Of a DNA stretch of 64,000 nt, positions 24,773 to 36,954 are shown piece by piece; position 1 is the stretch's first letter; each line of letters starts with the position of its first letter. Both the position numbers and the translations under genes were made by a program. Below the pieces are notes generated by a model. It searched no databases and was not told the origin of the DNA. It worked only from the letters and a program-made list of their open reading frames with translations. The stretch lies in contig CAJHNH020008101.1 of NCBI GenBank assembly GCA_905116865.2, positions 192,739-256,738 on the forward strand, read 5' to 3'. This DNA comes from Candidula unifasciata. Its lineage: Eukaryota > Mollusca > Gastropoda > Stylommatophora > Geomitridae.

Positions 24773-26980
24773 ATGGAGACGCTCCCAAATCTTGACTATC
24801 TGGACACATTTCCAACAGTTGTAGAAGTTGGGAATGCTATTGGTGAATTGGCTTCAGGCAGAGATGAAATTCCTATTGACATCATCAGGAGTGGGAAAGC
24901 CATTCTTACCCCACACATCCATCAGCTAATAACACTCTGCTGGCAAGAGGGAGATATTCCGCAAGATTTCAAAGATGCAAGCATAATAACTATGTACAAG
25001 AACAACGGTGATCAGAGTGACTGCAATAACTACAGGGGAATACCACTGCTGTGTACTGTTGGAAAAGTGCTTGCGAGAATTGTTTTGCGAAGACTTGAGA
25101 TCCTGGGTGATCGCCTTTACCCAGACTCCCAGTGTGGCTTTCGTGGGAACCGATCTACCACTGATATGATATTTTCATTACGAAAGTTGCAGGAAAAATG
25201 CGCCAACAAAATCAACCACTGTATGTTGCTTTTATAGATCTTCTTCTTCTTCTGTCTTTCTATCCCCCAATGAAGCCAACTCCCTCAACCAACTCACGCC
25301 AAGTCGTTCTATCCTTCGCCATTGCATGGAGCTCTCCCCATGTCCTCCCCATCTTTCTAACTTCATTCTCCAGCTCTCTTCTCCGTGTGTTTTTTGGCCT
25401 TCCTTTATTCCTATGCCCGTGTGGGTTTCAATGCAAAGACATACTAGTTATGCTGTTCTCCTGTTTTCTCAGTGTGTGTCCTATCCAACGCCAGCGTCTT
25501 TTCCTCACCTCTTGGTCCACTTGAGCCTGTTTAGTTCTCTCCCACGGTTCTATATTAGTTATTCTATCATACCATTTAATTCCCTTTATTTTGCGCAGGC
25601 ACCAGTTAATGAATGTCTGTAAATTATTAGTAATTGCCTTGGTTGTTCTCCATGTTTCCACCCCATACAATAGTACTGATTTGACATTAGAATTAAAAAA
25701 ATATTTAGTTTAGTATTTCTTTTAATTTCTTTTGACCTCCACAAATTCCTTAGTGCTATGAAAGTCCCTCTTGCCTTTTGTATTCTTATTTTAATATCTC
25801 TATCAGTTCCTCCATCTTTATCTACATTATTGCCTAAATAGCTGTACGACTCAATATCTTAGAGTGGGGTGCCATTAAGAGAAACCACATTACTATTTGC
25901 CTGATTTATTCTCATTATCTTATTTATAGATCTTACCAAGGCATTTGATTTGGTTAGTCGAAAAAGTATTTTCAACGCACTGAAGAAGATTGGGTGTCTA
26001 CCTACTCTATTGAGCATTACTGAGTCCTTCCTACCCTCTTTGGAATATACTTTTCACTTTTTTTGAAACATGCCTTTCGAGGTCAGGAGGGTGGTATTTT
26101 CATTCATTCTCGATCTGACGGTAGCCTTTACAATACTCGCAGTCTAAAGGCCAAAACCAGGATAAGAAAGGTACTTGTCAGAGAGCTGCTGTTTGCAGAT
26201 GATGCTGCAATAACCACCAACTCAGATGAGGAGCTGCAATGTTTACCTTCTGCCCTTGCTGATGTGTGCTGTGAATTTGGACTAACAGTCATCAGAAAAA
26301 AGAAGACACAGGTTATGGTGCAAGTTTTCAATAACAGACATACAGTCTACATTGACGGTGAAGAGCTTGAGACAGTAGACCATTTTACCTATTGCGGTTC
26401 CACAGTGAATAGTCAACTATCGCTGGACCAAGAAATCAACATCAGGATAGATAAGGCAGCAACAACAATGAGCAGATTGACAAAGAGAGTTTGGGAGAAC
26501 AGAAAGCTCACAATTAAAACAAAAACTCTTGTTTGTCAGGCTTGTGTTCTCAGCACTCTGCTTTATGGCAGTGAAACTTAGTCAAGCTATTTGCACCAGG
26601 GGAGACGGCTTAATAGCTTTCACATGCTATGCCTAAGAAGAATACTTGGCATTAAGTTTCATGACAAAATCACAAACACTGAAGTACTGGAAAGAGCAGG
26701 TACTATAAGTCTTTTCCATGCTCAGTCTATGAAGGCTCAGGTGGCTGGGTCACACCTGGAGAATGGAGAATGGCAGAGTCCCTAAGGACATCCTTTATGG
26801 TGAATTAAGGACAGGAAGACGATGTCCAGGCCGACCTCTACTACGTTATAAAGATGTGTGCAATCGGGACATGAATGATACAGGTATTGAGGCGGACTCA
26901 TGGGAACAAAATGCCATGGACGATGTTGTGTGTAATGGGTATATCAGGAAGGAATGAGACTAAAAAAAGAAATGATTGCA
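24773..26980 (+). pseudogene. Reverse transcriptase region of the LINE, broken and interrupted
   Basis: From 24773 to 25237 one frame covers the fingers. A shift before 25198 leads to PLYVAFIDL, where a 680-bp element is inserted. The frame resumes at 25923 with FIDLTKAFDLV. A stop near 26063 and a loss of the segment usually containing the SGVKQG motif follow. FADDAA is intact at about 26200. The C-terminal part continues with a stop after YGSET. The motif order identifies RT beyond doubt; the clade is left open. Confidence 0.85.
25243..25922 (-). mobile_element. Nested 5'-truncated LINE with (GAA)n tail and 12-bp target duplication
   Basis: The minus strand encodes YGVETWRTTKAITNN, RRWRWIGHTLRKQENSITSM and KGRPKNTRRRELENEV, ending in a GAAGAAGAAG tail. 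These are the C-terminal segments of another LINE family. It is flanked by TTTATAGATCTT at 25231-25242 and again at 25923-25934, a clean target-site duplication. Removing it rejoins the host RT motif A (FIDLTKAFD). The same family's 3' end occurs at 54760-54949 and a decayed piece at 53290-53560. Confidence 0.88.
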
Positions 26981-27145
26981 GAAAGGCTGAGAGCTGAGCG
27001 TCTAAAAAGAAACGGATTAAACACAAATGTTGTCAACAATGGTCCTAAAATCCCATTCTATCATTGTTGAAGACTGTTCTTGACACGGGCGGGTCTTGCT
27101 AGTCATACTCGCTATCGCCATGGGCTGTGAGTCTCATGTCTCCTC

Positions 27146-27536
<391 letters not shown>

Positions 27537-27754
27537 CTATCCAAAGGGCATTAATCTTTTATAATTAATTACAGTGTGTAAGATATGAATGTATGCGTGT
27601 ATGTGTGGCTGCGTTTCTCTGTTTGTGTGTGTGTATGTGCCTGTGTGTGTTTGTATGTGTATATATGTGTGTGCTTGCGCGCGAACGTGCGCATGCATTT
27701 TACCATCCATGCTTTTGTTTTTGACTTGATATTCCAAATATGCATATATTATCA

Positions 27755-28033
27755 GTAAAAGTAAAGTGAAGATCCCTTTTCAGGCCTTTCGGGGCATCGG
27801 GCATATGGGCAGAGCGTCCCATATTTTTACAGACCATCAGCACTCTGTGGGTACTGTGGTCAGCATTACGCCGGCTGTCTTTACTTTCCCAGGACAACCC
27901 ATCCTGGTACCCATTTTAGGCTGGGTCGACCTGCGACGTCCCATACAAAAATTCACGCAGCCTGCAGTGGGTTTCGATCGCGGTATGCTGGCTCACGAGT
28001 CGGACTCGCAACGCCTTAGCCACGGACGCCGCA
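27755..28033 (-). mobile_element. SINE family A copy, full length
   Basis: The minus strand starts GCGTCCGTGGCTAAGGCGTT (A-box region) with GCGATCGAAACCC as B-box-like segment. The core GGTCGACCCAGCCTAAAATG and a tail CTTTACTTTTAC follow. It forms an inverted pair with the copy at 28804-29070. Confidence 0.8.
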
Positions 28034-28166
28034 CGCATATAATTTCACATCAACATAAAATGCTTTATTGATAAAATACAACTGCTGTGTAAAAGATGTG
28101 AGTTTGGAAGAGCCGAATGTAAGACAGACCTGTCTGCCTAATTTGTGACCCTTCGAAAATAAAGTA

Positions 28167-28551
<385 letters not shown>

Positions 28552-28589
28552 CCTGCCTGCCCACCCTTCTGTCCGTCCGTCTATCCTTC

Positions 28590-28624
<35 letters not shown>

Positions 28625-28803
28625 CTGTCGGTGCCTCAAAACATCCATCCACCCTTCCACACATCCGTCCGTCCGATGGTCTATCTTTCTATCCATCTGT
28701 CTGTCTGTTCTTCTATTATTTCACCATTTTTTTTTTATTTTTTTTTCTTCTCTCTACATTATTCCATCTATCAATTCATTTAGCCTTACGTCAATATATT
28801 ATG

Positions 28804-29070
28804 AGCGGCGTCCGTGGCTAAGGCGTTGCGAGTCCGACTCGTAATCCAACGTACCGCGATCGAAACCCGCTGCGTGGTATGGGACGTCGCAGGTCGACCC
28901 AGCCTCAAATGGGTACCAGGATGGGCTGTCCTGGGAAAATAAAGACAGCCGGCGTAATGCTGACCACATCCACCGAGTGCTGATGGTCTGTAAAAAATAT
29001 GGGCGCTCTTCCCATATGCCCGATACGCCTAAAGGCGTGAAAGGGATCTTTCCTTTACTTTACTTTTACA
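28804..29070 (+). mobile_element. SINE family A copy, full length
   Basis: A plus-strand copy starting AGCGGCGTCCGTGGCTAAGG and ending CCTTTACTTTACTTTTAC. It is one of the best preserved copies. It lies in opposite orientation to 27755-28033, with the CTAT tract between them. Confidence 0.82.
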
Positions 29071-29146
29071 ATTTATTATGAGTATATTTCTCGTAAATGT
29101 TTCGTATTTCTATCTCTTCGTTTGTTTCTCGCCGCATCTCTTTCGT

Positions 29147-29281
<135 letters not shown>

Positions 29282-29904
29282 TTTCTAGACCAAATCTACC
29301 TAATTACCTAGATTTCTTGACTAACCACACGTCTGTCAGTCTGTCTGATGACTCGCCTGTATATGTGTATGTGTATTTGTATGTGTGTGTGTAGGTATTT
29401 ATATACTTAGCTGCAAATGTTACATGTGAATTTGATACAATGACAGTACAGTATGCAGAACAAATGGCCAGAATCTTAGACGGACCTTTGTGCGCCGTTG
29501 AAAATAAGCTCTGTTCATTCATTTGTCTAACTACATTGTATGGTTAGTCTCTGTGATATCTGTACATGTTAAGTGTTGTTGACATAATAATAGTATATAT
29601 GATTTGTTCAAATGATCCATAGCAAACACAGTGTATGTTCACCTGATGTGTGTCTACAGCTGCTTTTAATGTATATTAAAATATCATATACAATATATAC
29701 GATTAGGCTTGGCTGCATGAATACTAACATAGCTCTTGCCTAGTTAGTTCGCAACTAGTGTATCGTGTAGCATATTTGTGTAGGTCACTGCTGGTTGTGT
29801 TTACCACTTTCGCAGTGTAGATGTGGGGGGGGGGGAGGGTAAAAGTGGGGGGAAAGTGTGTGTGGGGGGGGGGAAAGGGGGGGGGGAGTCTCTGCGCCTG
29901 AGAA
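29282..29904. other. No gene seen
   Basis: TG-rich at the left, AT-rich in the middle, G-rich runs at about 29825-29887. No recognised element. Confidence 0.45.
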
Positions 29905-30060
29905 TTTAAATCCGCGTTGCCAGTGCTGTTGCCACGGAGTGTGCAGAATATGATTTTTTTTTTTTTCTGAGTGAAATAAAAATCTACAACAATACCGATG
30001 ATGGAAATCTGGTTCTCATACATTAAAGCCCAGCGTTCTTAACCGTTCGACCAGCCGACT
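29905..30060 (-). mobile_element. SINE family C, diverged copy
   Basis: It shares GTTGCCAGTGCTGTTGCCAC and the head complement (GTTCTTAACCGTTCGACCAGC) with 7547-7692. The B-box region has decayed. G-rich low-complexity sequence (30165-30320) follows. Confidence 0.5.
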
Positions 30061-30360
30061 TTTCAGTGAAGAATATACACAAGTTTTTTACAAAAACCAA
30101 TCTAGTGACATCAGTGATGCAGGTGAAAGACAAATAAGAAAAAAACCTGCTGGGAGTGGCGAGGGGTGGGGGTGGGGGGGGGGAGAGAAGAGAGAGAATT
30201 AGAGAATACGTTGAAGATGGTGGGATGGACACTGAGTGACCTAGAGGCGATGACAAAGAATGTGATAAATTGGTGGGAGTTGGTAAGGAGTGGTGGGGGG
30301 AAAAAGGGGGGGGGGGGTAATGTTGCACAGTGGATGAAAAATGTGAGCTAAGTTTCAAGA

Positions 30361-30475
30361 ACCGACGGTATAGCTATTGGGGCATTTCCATAAGCGTTTC
30401 GTCCCCATCTTTTCCAACCAACGAAGAGTTCCAACACAGATGGTATCTGAAACAGTCCGGCTTGCCTATTCTCTT
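30361..30475 (-). mobile_element. RNase H LINE tail, short fragment
   Basis: It matches the last 110 bases or so of the 10085 and 15485 copies: GGGGCATTTCCATAAGCGTT, CAACGAAGAGTTCCAACACA, then GATGGTATCTG. The match continues into the first unit of the 54-bp array. Confidence 0.6.
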
Positions 30476-31106
30476 GGTGTAGAGTGTAGGCCAGATTATC
30501 TGGTAACTTTCCCGTTGTACATTTCTCTGAGTGTGGAGTGTAGGCCAGATTATCTGGACACTTCACCGTTGTACCATTCTCTGAGTGTGGAGTGTAGGTG
30601 ACATCATCTGTACACTTCCCCGTTGTACCATTCTCTGAGTGTGGCGTGTAGGTGACCTCATCTGGTCACTTCCCCGTTGTACCATTCTCTTAGTGTGGAG
30701 TGTAGGCAACATAATCTGGTCACTTCCCCGTTGTACCATTCTCTGAGTGTAGCGTGTAGGTGACCTCATCTGGTCACTTCGCCGTTGTACCATTCTCTTA
30801 GTGTGGAGTGTTAGGCCACATCATCTGGTCACTTCCCTGTTGTACCATTCTCTCAGTGTGGAGTGTAGGCCACATCATCTGGTCACTTCCCTGTTGTACC
30901 ATTCTCTCAGTGTGGAGTGTGGGCGACATCATCTGGTCACTTCCCTGTTGTACCATTCTCTCAGTGTGGAGTGTGGGCGAAATCATCTGGTCACTTCGCC
31001 TTTGTACCATTCTCTTAGTGTGGAGTGTAGGTGACATCATCTGGTCACTTCACCGTTGTACCATTCTCTTAGTGTGGAGTGTAGGTGACATCATCTGGTC
31101 ACTTTC
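30470..31106. repeat. 54-bp minisatellite, about 12 units
   Basis: The unit contains TTCTCTGAGTGTGGAGTGTA and CATCATCTGGTCACTTCCC, then GTTGTACCA. Spacing is 54 bases, with one 55-base unit near 30800. The unit resembles the LINE-tail segment seen at 10235-10290 (GAGTGTAGTGAGCCGACCAG), so the array seems to be an expanded piece of that tail. Because 54 is 18 codons, spurious repeated open frames arise on both strands. Confidence 0.93.
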
Positions 31107-31324
31107 AGTAAAGGTGCGAAGAAGTAATGATTCTTCAGTCCTAAATAGTTTGCCGGTAACATTTCTGCGTATTGACTCATTCGGTCCCAATAAACCCACC
31201 ACAAAGTTCACGTGTTCCTACCTACAAGCCCAGTGAAGGCAAGATGCTCCGATTTTACTATTTTCTCTACCACCCCGTGGTCATCTCGTGCTAAATAGGG
31301 ACTTAAAGAGTGAAGCTATCAGAG

Positions 31325-31584
31325 CAGCAGTTCTCAACCTGGGGGGTCGCGACCCTTTCTGGGGGTCGAACGACCCTTTCTGGGGGTCCAACGACCCTTT
31401 CTGGGGGTCCAACGACCCTTTCTGGGAGTCGAACGACTCTTTCATAGCAGTCGCTTAAGATAAAAGACAATAACGTCCACTGAAGTTATGAAGTATCAAC
31501 GACAATGATTTTATGATTGGAGCTCACCACAACAAGAGATACTGTATTAAAGGGTCGCGGTATTAGGACTGTTGAGAAACAGTA
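31325..31584. mobile_element. hAT-like MITE with expanded internal repeat
   Basis: The left end CAGCAGTTCTCAACCTGGGG and the right end GTTGAGAAACAGTA are imperfect inverted repeats of the CAGnGGTTCTCAACC type known from hAT/Charlie-like MITEs. Inside, GACCCTTTCTGGGGGTC is repeated about four times. Near the right end TACTGTATTAAAGGGTCGCG matches the usual inner right end of such elements. The flanking octamers TATCAGAG and ACTTAGAG agree at only five of eight positions, so a target duplication is weak. It has no coding capacity. Confidence 0.6.
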
Positions 31585-31592
31585 ACTTAGAG

Positions 31593-33182
31593 TAAACATC
31601 ACTTGTGAACTGAGCTTATGATCTTAGACCAATATATTAGAGACCAATCGGCACTTAAACGGTGAATGAGTCAACTTTATACTGGCTGCAAATGCATACT
31701 GCTTTTACTTCCCATGATATTTCATTATGCTTAGTACAGTCTAGGACAACCTTGCAATCTTAATTTGTTTTTATTATTTGGTGCATATTTGAACCCTAAA
31801 CGCTTAGATGACTGCCAAGCTTGTTTCTACTGCGCTGGCTGTTTTTGACCTAAATTACTCATTGTTATTGATCGCACATCTTATCAGGGCCTCTTCATTA
31901 CAATATCTGAAAATATCATTCAACAAGTAATGATCTGTTCCATTCTCCAGTGAGCATTGTGCTAGAACAATTGTTGGGCGTCCAAAAATCACAAGGGACT
32001 CCAGTGGTTTCTTGTCGTCACGCACCAGTGGTTTACAACAAAGTTCACAATGGCTGCCACCTCATGCTGGCACACGTCGCATTATTTCCAATACCTGTTC
32101 GCCACGCTAGGTCGTGTGGGAAGACGATTACAAGCACTTATTAAAGGATTAGATTTGGTGATCATAAATTAGGAGGTTTTTTTTATAACCGCATTTGAGG
32201 ATAAAATCACTAGGACACTATTGTTCGCAACGGAAGTGAACAGACTTTTCAATAAGGTGAGCAATCGATAAATTAAGTGTCGTCTTCACGATGAAGGTTT
32301 GTTGCAAGGAATCTCCAACATTTTTCGCCTTCCGCTCTGAAAGTGGACCAGTGTTTAGCAGGCTAAAGGATTCCGAGCTGTCACCAAGGTTTTGGGCTTT
32401 TATCCTTACAGAGGTCGTTTCTGTAAACTAATTTGACATGTTCTCTAAACCCATGGGTAGCGACTCCAAAAGGGGTCGAGAAATGTTTTCTTTGGGGTCG
32501 TTGGGCAGTGGGGCTCTGGAAATGTTAAAAAGCGAAAGAAATAACAATAACATCATTGCGCCCTAAGAAGAGATTGGTTTGCGAAGTGCAGGAGCTGTCT
32601 GACAACAGTTTCATTCAAAATATTAGAAATAATGTGAATAAACATTATTTTTAATTATATATGCGAAACAGCTTAGGTGTGTTTTAGTTTACGCTTAGAG
32701 GAGCAATTGGGTAACTGCGTAATAAACATAAACAGACAAAAGATGATGTAACTGGTTATGTAATGTCCTGTAAATGATACGTTACAAACTTTCAACAGTC
32801 AACAGTCAAGTTCTCAATGGGAGACAGTGGTTATTGCCTCGCATTTACTCATATTGATATTCAGGTCAATATTTGATCTTCTTCTTAGCAATCTTCTGCT
32901 CTTCTATCAGAGTGTTTTAGTACACATTAAATCGCTTGATATATTTTTCGATTGTGATACCTTATCAAAGATATTTCCAATTTTTCTAGAGGTTAACTTA
33001 GTAGGAAACTTCGGTGAACGACTTACGAAAAACCACTGACCAACTAGAGAATTACACTGAACCAATTATAAAGGAACCTTAATGAACCACTTACAAATAC
33101 CATTGACTAAGTTGCCAGGTAGATTATGCGACTTATGGAATCCCTCGGCCCATAAAACCGTCCTCTAACCAGTCTACCTTTA
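31593..33182. other. No gene seen
   Basis: Unique-looking AT-rich sequence. At about 32455-32500 there is a GGGTAGCGACTCCAAAAGGG / GGGGTCG stretch reminiscent of another hAT-like MITE end, too weak to call. No open frame has a recognisable product. Confidence 0.4.
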
Positions 33183-33955
33183 CTGAGCAACTGGCATTTA
33201 ACACTATGATGTATCACCCGCTAACTTTTTTCAGTTTTTCCCTCTATACAAGTCATACCAACTTATGTGCAGACGTCCAGCTAACTCTCATTGTCCCCTT
33301 AACCACCTCCTGTAAATAGCTGATACAAATTAAACCTTCACTGGATCTCCTTCGTCCAACCATATGATATGACACCCGCAACTTTTTTTTTTTTCAATTT
33401 TTTCATCTATACAATCATACGACCCTATTTCCAAGCGGCCCAGATGGCTCTCGTTTAGCCCAAAAACCAGTCATGTAAACATCTGATACAACATAAACTT
33501 TCATTGAGTGGCCGGCAGTCACCCCTATGACGTTACATCCGCCACTTTTTGCAGTTCTTTACTATATACAAGTCCTACTACAGTATGTACAGTTGGCCCA
33601 GATTGCAGCCATTGACCCTAAAACACTAATTGAATAGCTGATACAAATTAGACTGTCATTGAACGGCGGGCATCCAACCCTATGACACCCGCCACATTTT
33701 TTCAGTTTTTCCCTCTATACATAATATATTACTCTATGTCCAGACGGCCAAGATGACTCTCATTGAGCTCTAAAACACTTCATGTGAATAGCTAATACAA
33801 CTTAAATATTCACTGAGCGTCCGGCATCCAATTCTATGACGTGCCTCCCGATATTTTTCTTCTTTTCAGTTTTCGCTTCATACAAGTCATGCTATTATAT
33901 GTCCAGGCGGCCCAGATGATTGTCACTGATCTCTAAAACACCGCCAGACGATACG
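33183..33955. repeat. Diverged tandem repeat, about 158-bp unit, five copies
   Basis: Five consecutive units share, in order, CCTATGACACCCGCCA, TTTTTCAGTTTTTCCCTCTA, TACAAGTCAT, a CAGACGGCCCAGATG-like stretch, CTCATTGA, TCTAAAACAC and ATAGCTGATACAAATTA. The units differ by perhaps 20-30 percent, so this is an old satellite-like array. No coding role is visible. Confidence 0.8.
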
Positions 33956-34710
33956 TTTATCCAGCATTTTTAGACAGCCAACAACAACCAACCTATTACT
34001 TATCTAGGTTAGAATGCTGGCCATATATAAACAGAAGCTGTCTACGATGACTTTGCTTTCCTGTGACATATATTTAATATTTATAATCCTAAAATTATTT
34101 TGCCTAATTTTTTTTTACTGAAAGGGGCGTAACTTAATATGTATTTAAAAAGGCACGTAACATATATTTGGTCGTAGCATATTTCGCTATTAAACTGTGT
34201 TTAGTTGATTTTTCTTGTTAACTACTAACTGTCATTGTATTTTATCATTGAAATAAAATAACCTATGTGTATTTTACCATATATAGTCTACTCATTGATT
34301 TATAATCCTCCTAATACAATTGAACGACTCTAATAAACAATGCCTATTCAAATTGTGTGCACCATAAACTATACACCATGTGTGTAAGTGAGAAGAAGGA
34401 GAAGCAAAAGCAAAGACATATCAACTCATCCCCTTGCAGGATGCAATTTTTCGTTATTTAAAGCCCTACTCCGGTTCTTGCAAGGGGCCGCAATGTAGCC
34501 CGCCCATAAAAAAAGGCTTTTGGCTGAACGCGGTTTCTGGGACCTGTCCACGGGTGATCCTCATCCACATGTTGGCACTTTGTTTCATCGGGTGTTTATC
34601 GCTTGTGTGATGTCCTGGTGGGGTAAAAGAATATAGGTAGATAGAAGCAAAAACCGAAGTAATCAACAAGAAGAAGAAAAAGAAGAGAAAAAATAGCAAC
34701 AACAAACAAA
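33956..34710. other. No gene seen
   Basis: AT-rich. An open minus frame enters from the GAA tract on the right but has no recognisable motif here. Confidence 0.4.
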
Positions 34711-34786
34711 GAATCTGAAGAAGAAGAAGAAAAAAAAAAGAAGAAGAAGAAGAAGAAGAAGAAGAAGAAGAAGAAGAAGAAGAAGA
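34711..34786. repeat. (GAA)n microsatellite
   Basis: About 22 GAA/AAG units. On the minus strand it gives poly-Ser or poly-Phe runs inside otherwise open frames. Confidence 0.95.
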
Positions 34787-36247
34787 CACAATCCATCGAG
34801 TGCCAGTTGGCGTATAAAAATAGGCATTTGGTAGCTGATAGGCAGTTGGCTTAAAACTTACTTTAGAAGCCGAAAGTGTGAACATTTCTGCACCAAAATC
34901 ATGAGAAAAGCCCCGGGCATCTTCAGATATAACACTGTTGAAGAATCGTGGTCTGTAATTCTCAGACGAATTGGCCATATTGATACTTGACTTGTAACCG
35001 CTGCCATTCATTGTTCTTTCCGTGTCCCCACTAACAAGCCAGATCAATAATGGCAGATCTTTAAGAAACGGCTGCCTCACAGCAGTAATGTGTCCACGCC
35101 TGTTTCAGGGGTTGATAATTACAGTTCTCTATTTCAACCCTGGGATTAGAGCTTGTCCCTCTGCTAGGCGCGTCCTTCATGTGGTGCAGTGGCTTCTAGA
35201 TGTATATTTGAGCAAAGAAATATTGGATTTAACCGTCGTAGACCAAGGCGTAATGGTCATTTGCAGGATTCGAGTTAGTTGGTATAACAGCTATCTCTAT
35301 ATACAATTTCTCTAACCATTGGTGCATGGAAATAGCTAGTTGGTAAAACAGCTATCTATATACAGTTTCTCGAAACATTGTTGCATGGCAGAAGCCAGTC
35401 AATATAACAGCTATCTTTATACAATTTCTCTAAATATTGTTGCATGGCAATCGATGGATGTGTCAGTCCCGTGGCTATACTCCCCCACCCCTCTTCCGCC
35501 TCTCAGCCCCAACCACAATAATATAAGTTCCCTTAAGTTGTTTCATGCATTAATATTATTTCAAATAAATTATAGCATTTATTTACTATTCCAATAAATT
35601 AGTAATATTACTTAATAATAATAACTATTTTTATTATTATTAAGCCCCTAAGCAATGCAAACGATGCTTGAGCACCCCCCCCCCTCCCCCACCCCCTCTC
35701 CCAACCCGTGCAAACGCCAGTAAAATATGGAGTTGGGTTAAGGCTCCATTCTCTATGTTTTCAATACGTCGGTGCATGAACAAGGCAGTTATTGTTAACA
35801 ATCATCGACACATATACGCCATTACCAGTTGATCAATGAAGACTCGAAAGCTTAAGGACGGGCATTATGAGGTTTATACAGATACAGTTGAAAGTTTCTT
35901 TGTCTGTTTTTTTCTGCATTCTTCTTTAAAAAGACATCAGCACCATGTTTTGAGGTTTACAGCGAGGCTGTGATGACCACACTTCTTATCCAAACACATT
36001 TAGATTCAGCAAACAGCTAATTGATCACCTTCTAGAACATGCATGTGAGGCAGCAAAAAGTCTCCTCTCTTCCCCTCAACCCCCCCCCCCCCCCCTCAAA
36101 CCCCCAAACTTTGCTCCAGTACCCACATGTGAAAGCGAAATTGAAAGAGTCGATCAGTCTGTTGATAAAGACTTCTGCTGAAACTCGTAACATACGGTTG
36201 TATCTGTATACGTTTTTCTTTTAAATATGCAGTTGGTTTCTGGCCTC
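34787..36247. other. No supported gene; one open minus frame
   Basis: The minus strand from 35080 to about 34790 stays open and reads, for example, RPRFFNSVISEDARGFSH and YQLPNAYFYTPTGTRW before running into the GAA-derived serines. I do not recognise it; it may be chance or an exon fragment. At about 35275-35450 a unit of about 60 bases with AACAGCTATCTNTATACA and TTTCTCTAAA is repeated three times. C-rich runs occur at 35675-35695 and 36080-36097. Confidence 0.35.
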
Positions 36248-36347
36248 TCAGGTAGATGTACTCAGGTAGATGTACTCAGGTAGATGTACTCAGGTAGATG
36301 TACTCAGGTAGATGTACTCAGGTAGATGTACTCAGGTAGATGTACTC
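36248..36347. repeat. 14-bp tandem repeat, 7 units
   Basis: Seven perfect copies of TCAGGTAGATGTAC in a row. No variation between units suggests recent expansion. Confidence 0.95.
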
Positions 36348-36398
36348 CAAGTGGGAAGAAAAGACCCTTAATTATTTAGATTTTACTACATGCTTGTT

Positions 36399-36620
36399 GG
36401 GGAGGCGTCTGTGGTTTAGGCGTCGCGAACGCGCTTCCTAATGCCTGGGTGCCGGGTTCGACCTCAGCTGCGGACAATTTGTCTTGCGTTGATTTCGACA
36501 GTGGTACTGAGAGCTGACCCTCAAAAAGGCAAGGTCAAACTACTGAAAGTAAAATGTTGCCAAAAAGAACCACAACAGCCAATCATTGCTGGGTATTGGT
36601 TCTGCGAGGAGAAGATAGAT
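36399..36620 (+). mobile_element. tRNA-headed SINE family E
   Basis: The head GGAGGCGTCTGTGGTTTAGG and the B-box GCCGGGTTCGACC fit pol III spacing. The body CAAACTACTGAAAGTAAAAT recurs at 38960-39060 and 39200-39300 without the head, there followed by GCAACGTCCTGTAAAGGATA. It runs into an RNase H LINE tail on its right. Confidence 0.6.
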
Positions 36621-36842
36621 TATTACGTTTTCAGGAGAATGGCGCTGGAAGTTGTTACCAGGGGACCTGGCGGACGCTCAACATCCAATGGAAAGGCGAG
36701 ACGGACAAACAATCAGATAGTTACTGTGCCATGGGAATTTGAACTCTTCGCTTGCTGCTGGTGGTGGGGACTGAACGCTTATGAGAGTGTCCCGAGTGCT
36801 GTGATGTCGATTCCTAATTCACCATTCACTGAAGTTATGTAA
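36590..36842 (+). mobile_element. RNase H LINE C-terminal fragment
   Basis: Plus-strand translation gives WRTLNIQWKGETDKQSDSYC and an end ESVPSAVMSI, equivalent to the last 80 residues or so of the copies at 15485 and 37325. Frames are shifted. The AGGAGAATGGCGCTGG motif is shared with 40485-40505. Confidence 0.65.
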
Positions 36843-36954
36843 GCTACTTTCATTGTTGGTGTATCTTGTGCTGAGGGTTCTTAACCACATACCAACAATG
36901 GGAATGTCGATGGTTCGGTCCTTGTGTGGCTGTATTGGGTGTCGATGTGGAAGC

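Larger units (their letters stand above)
23590..27065 (+). mobile_element. Near-full-length non-LTR retrotransposon (endonuclease + RT), decayed
   Basis: An apparent 5' leader at about 23590-23815 is followed by an APE-type endonuclease and a reverse transcriptase in the usual order. Endonuclease motifs are LGSWNVRAM (about 23815), DIADLQETRLPE, YAPN, YVLGDFNARV and WHQLDLILT. RT motifs are YKNNGDQSDCNNYRGIPLL, QCGFRGNRST, FIDLTKAFD (after the nested insertion) and LLFADDAA, then VDHFTYCGSTV and LLYGSET. The tail reads RRLNSFHMLCLRRILGIKFH and GRRCPGRPLLRYKDVC. Frameshifts and stops break the frame at several places (for example after the GDFNARV region and before FIDLTKAFD). The segment between motifs A and C is shortened. 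A second LINE is nested at 25243-25922. It would have encoded target-primed reverse transcription; now inactive. Confidence 0.88.

Noticed and set aside
34466..35080. 204-residue minus-strand frame with poly-serine
   Set aside because: The serine run is the GAA microsatellite. The flanking peptide has no recognisable motif, so it is only noted in the region description.
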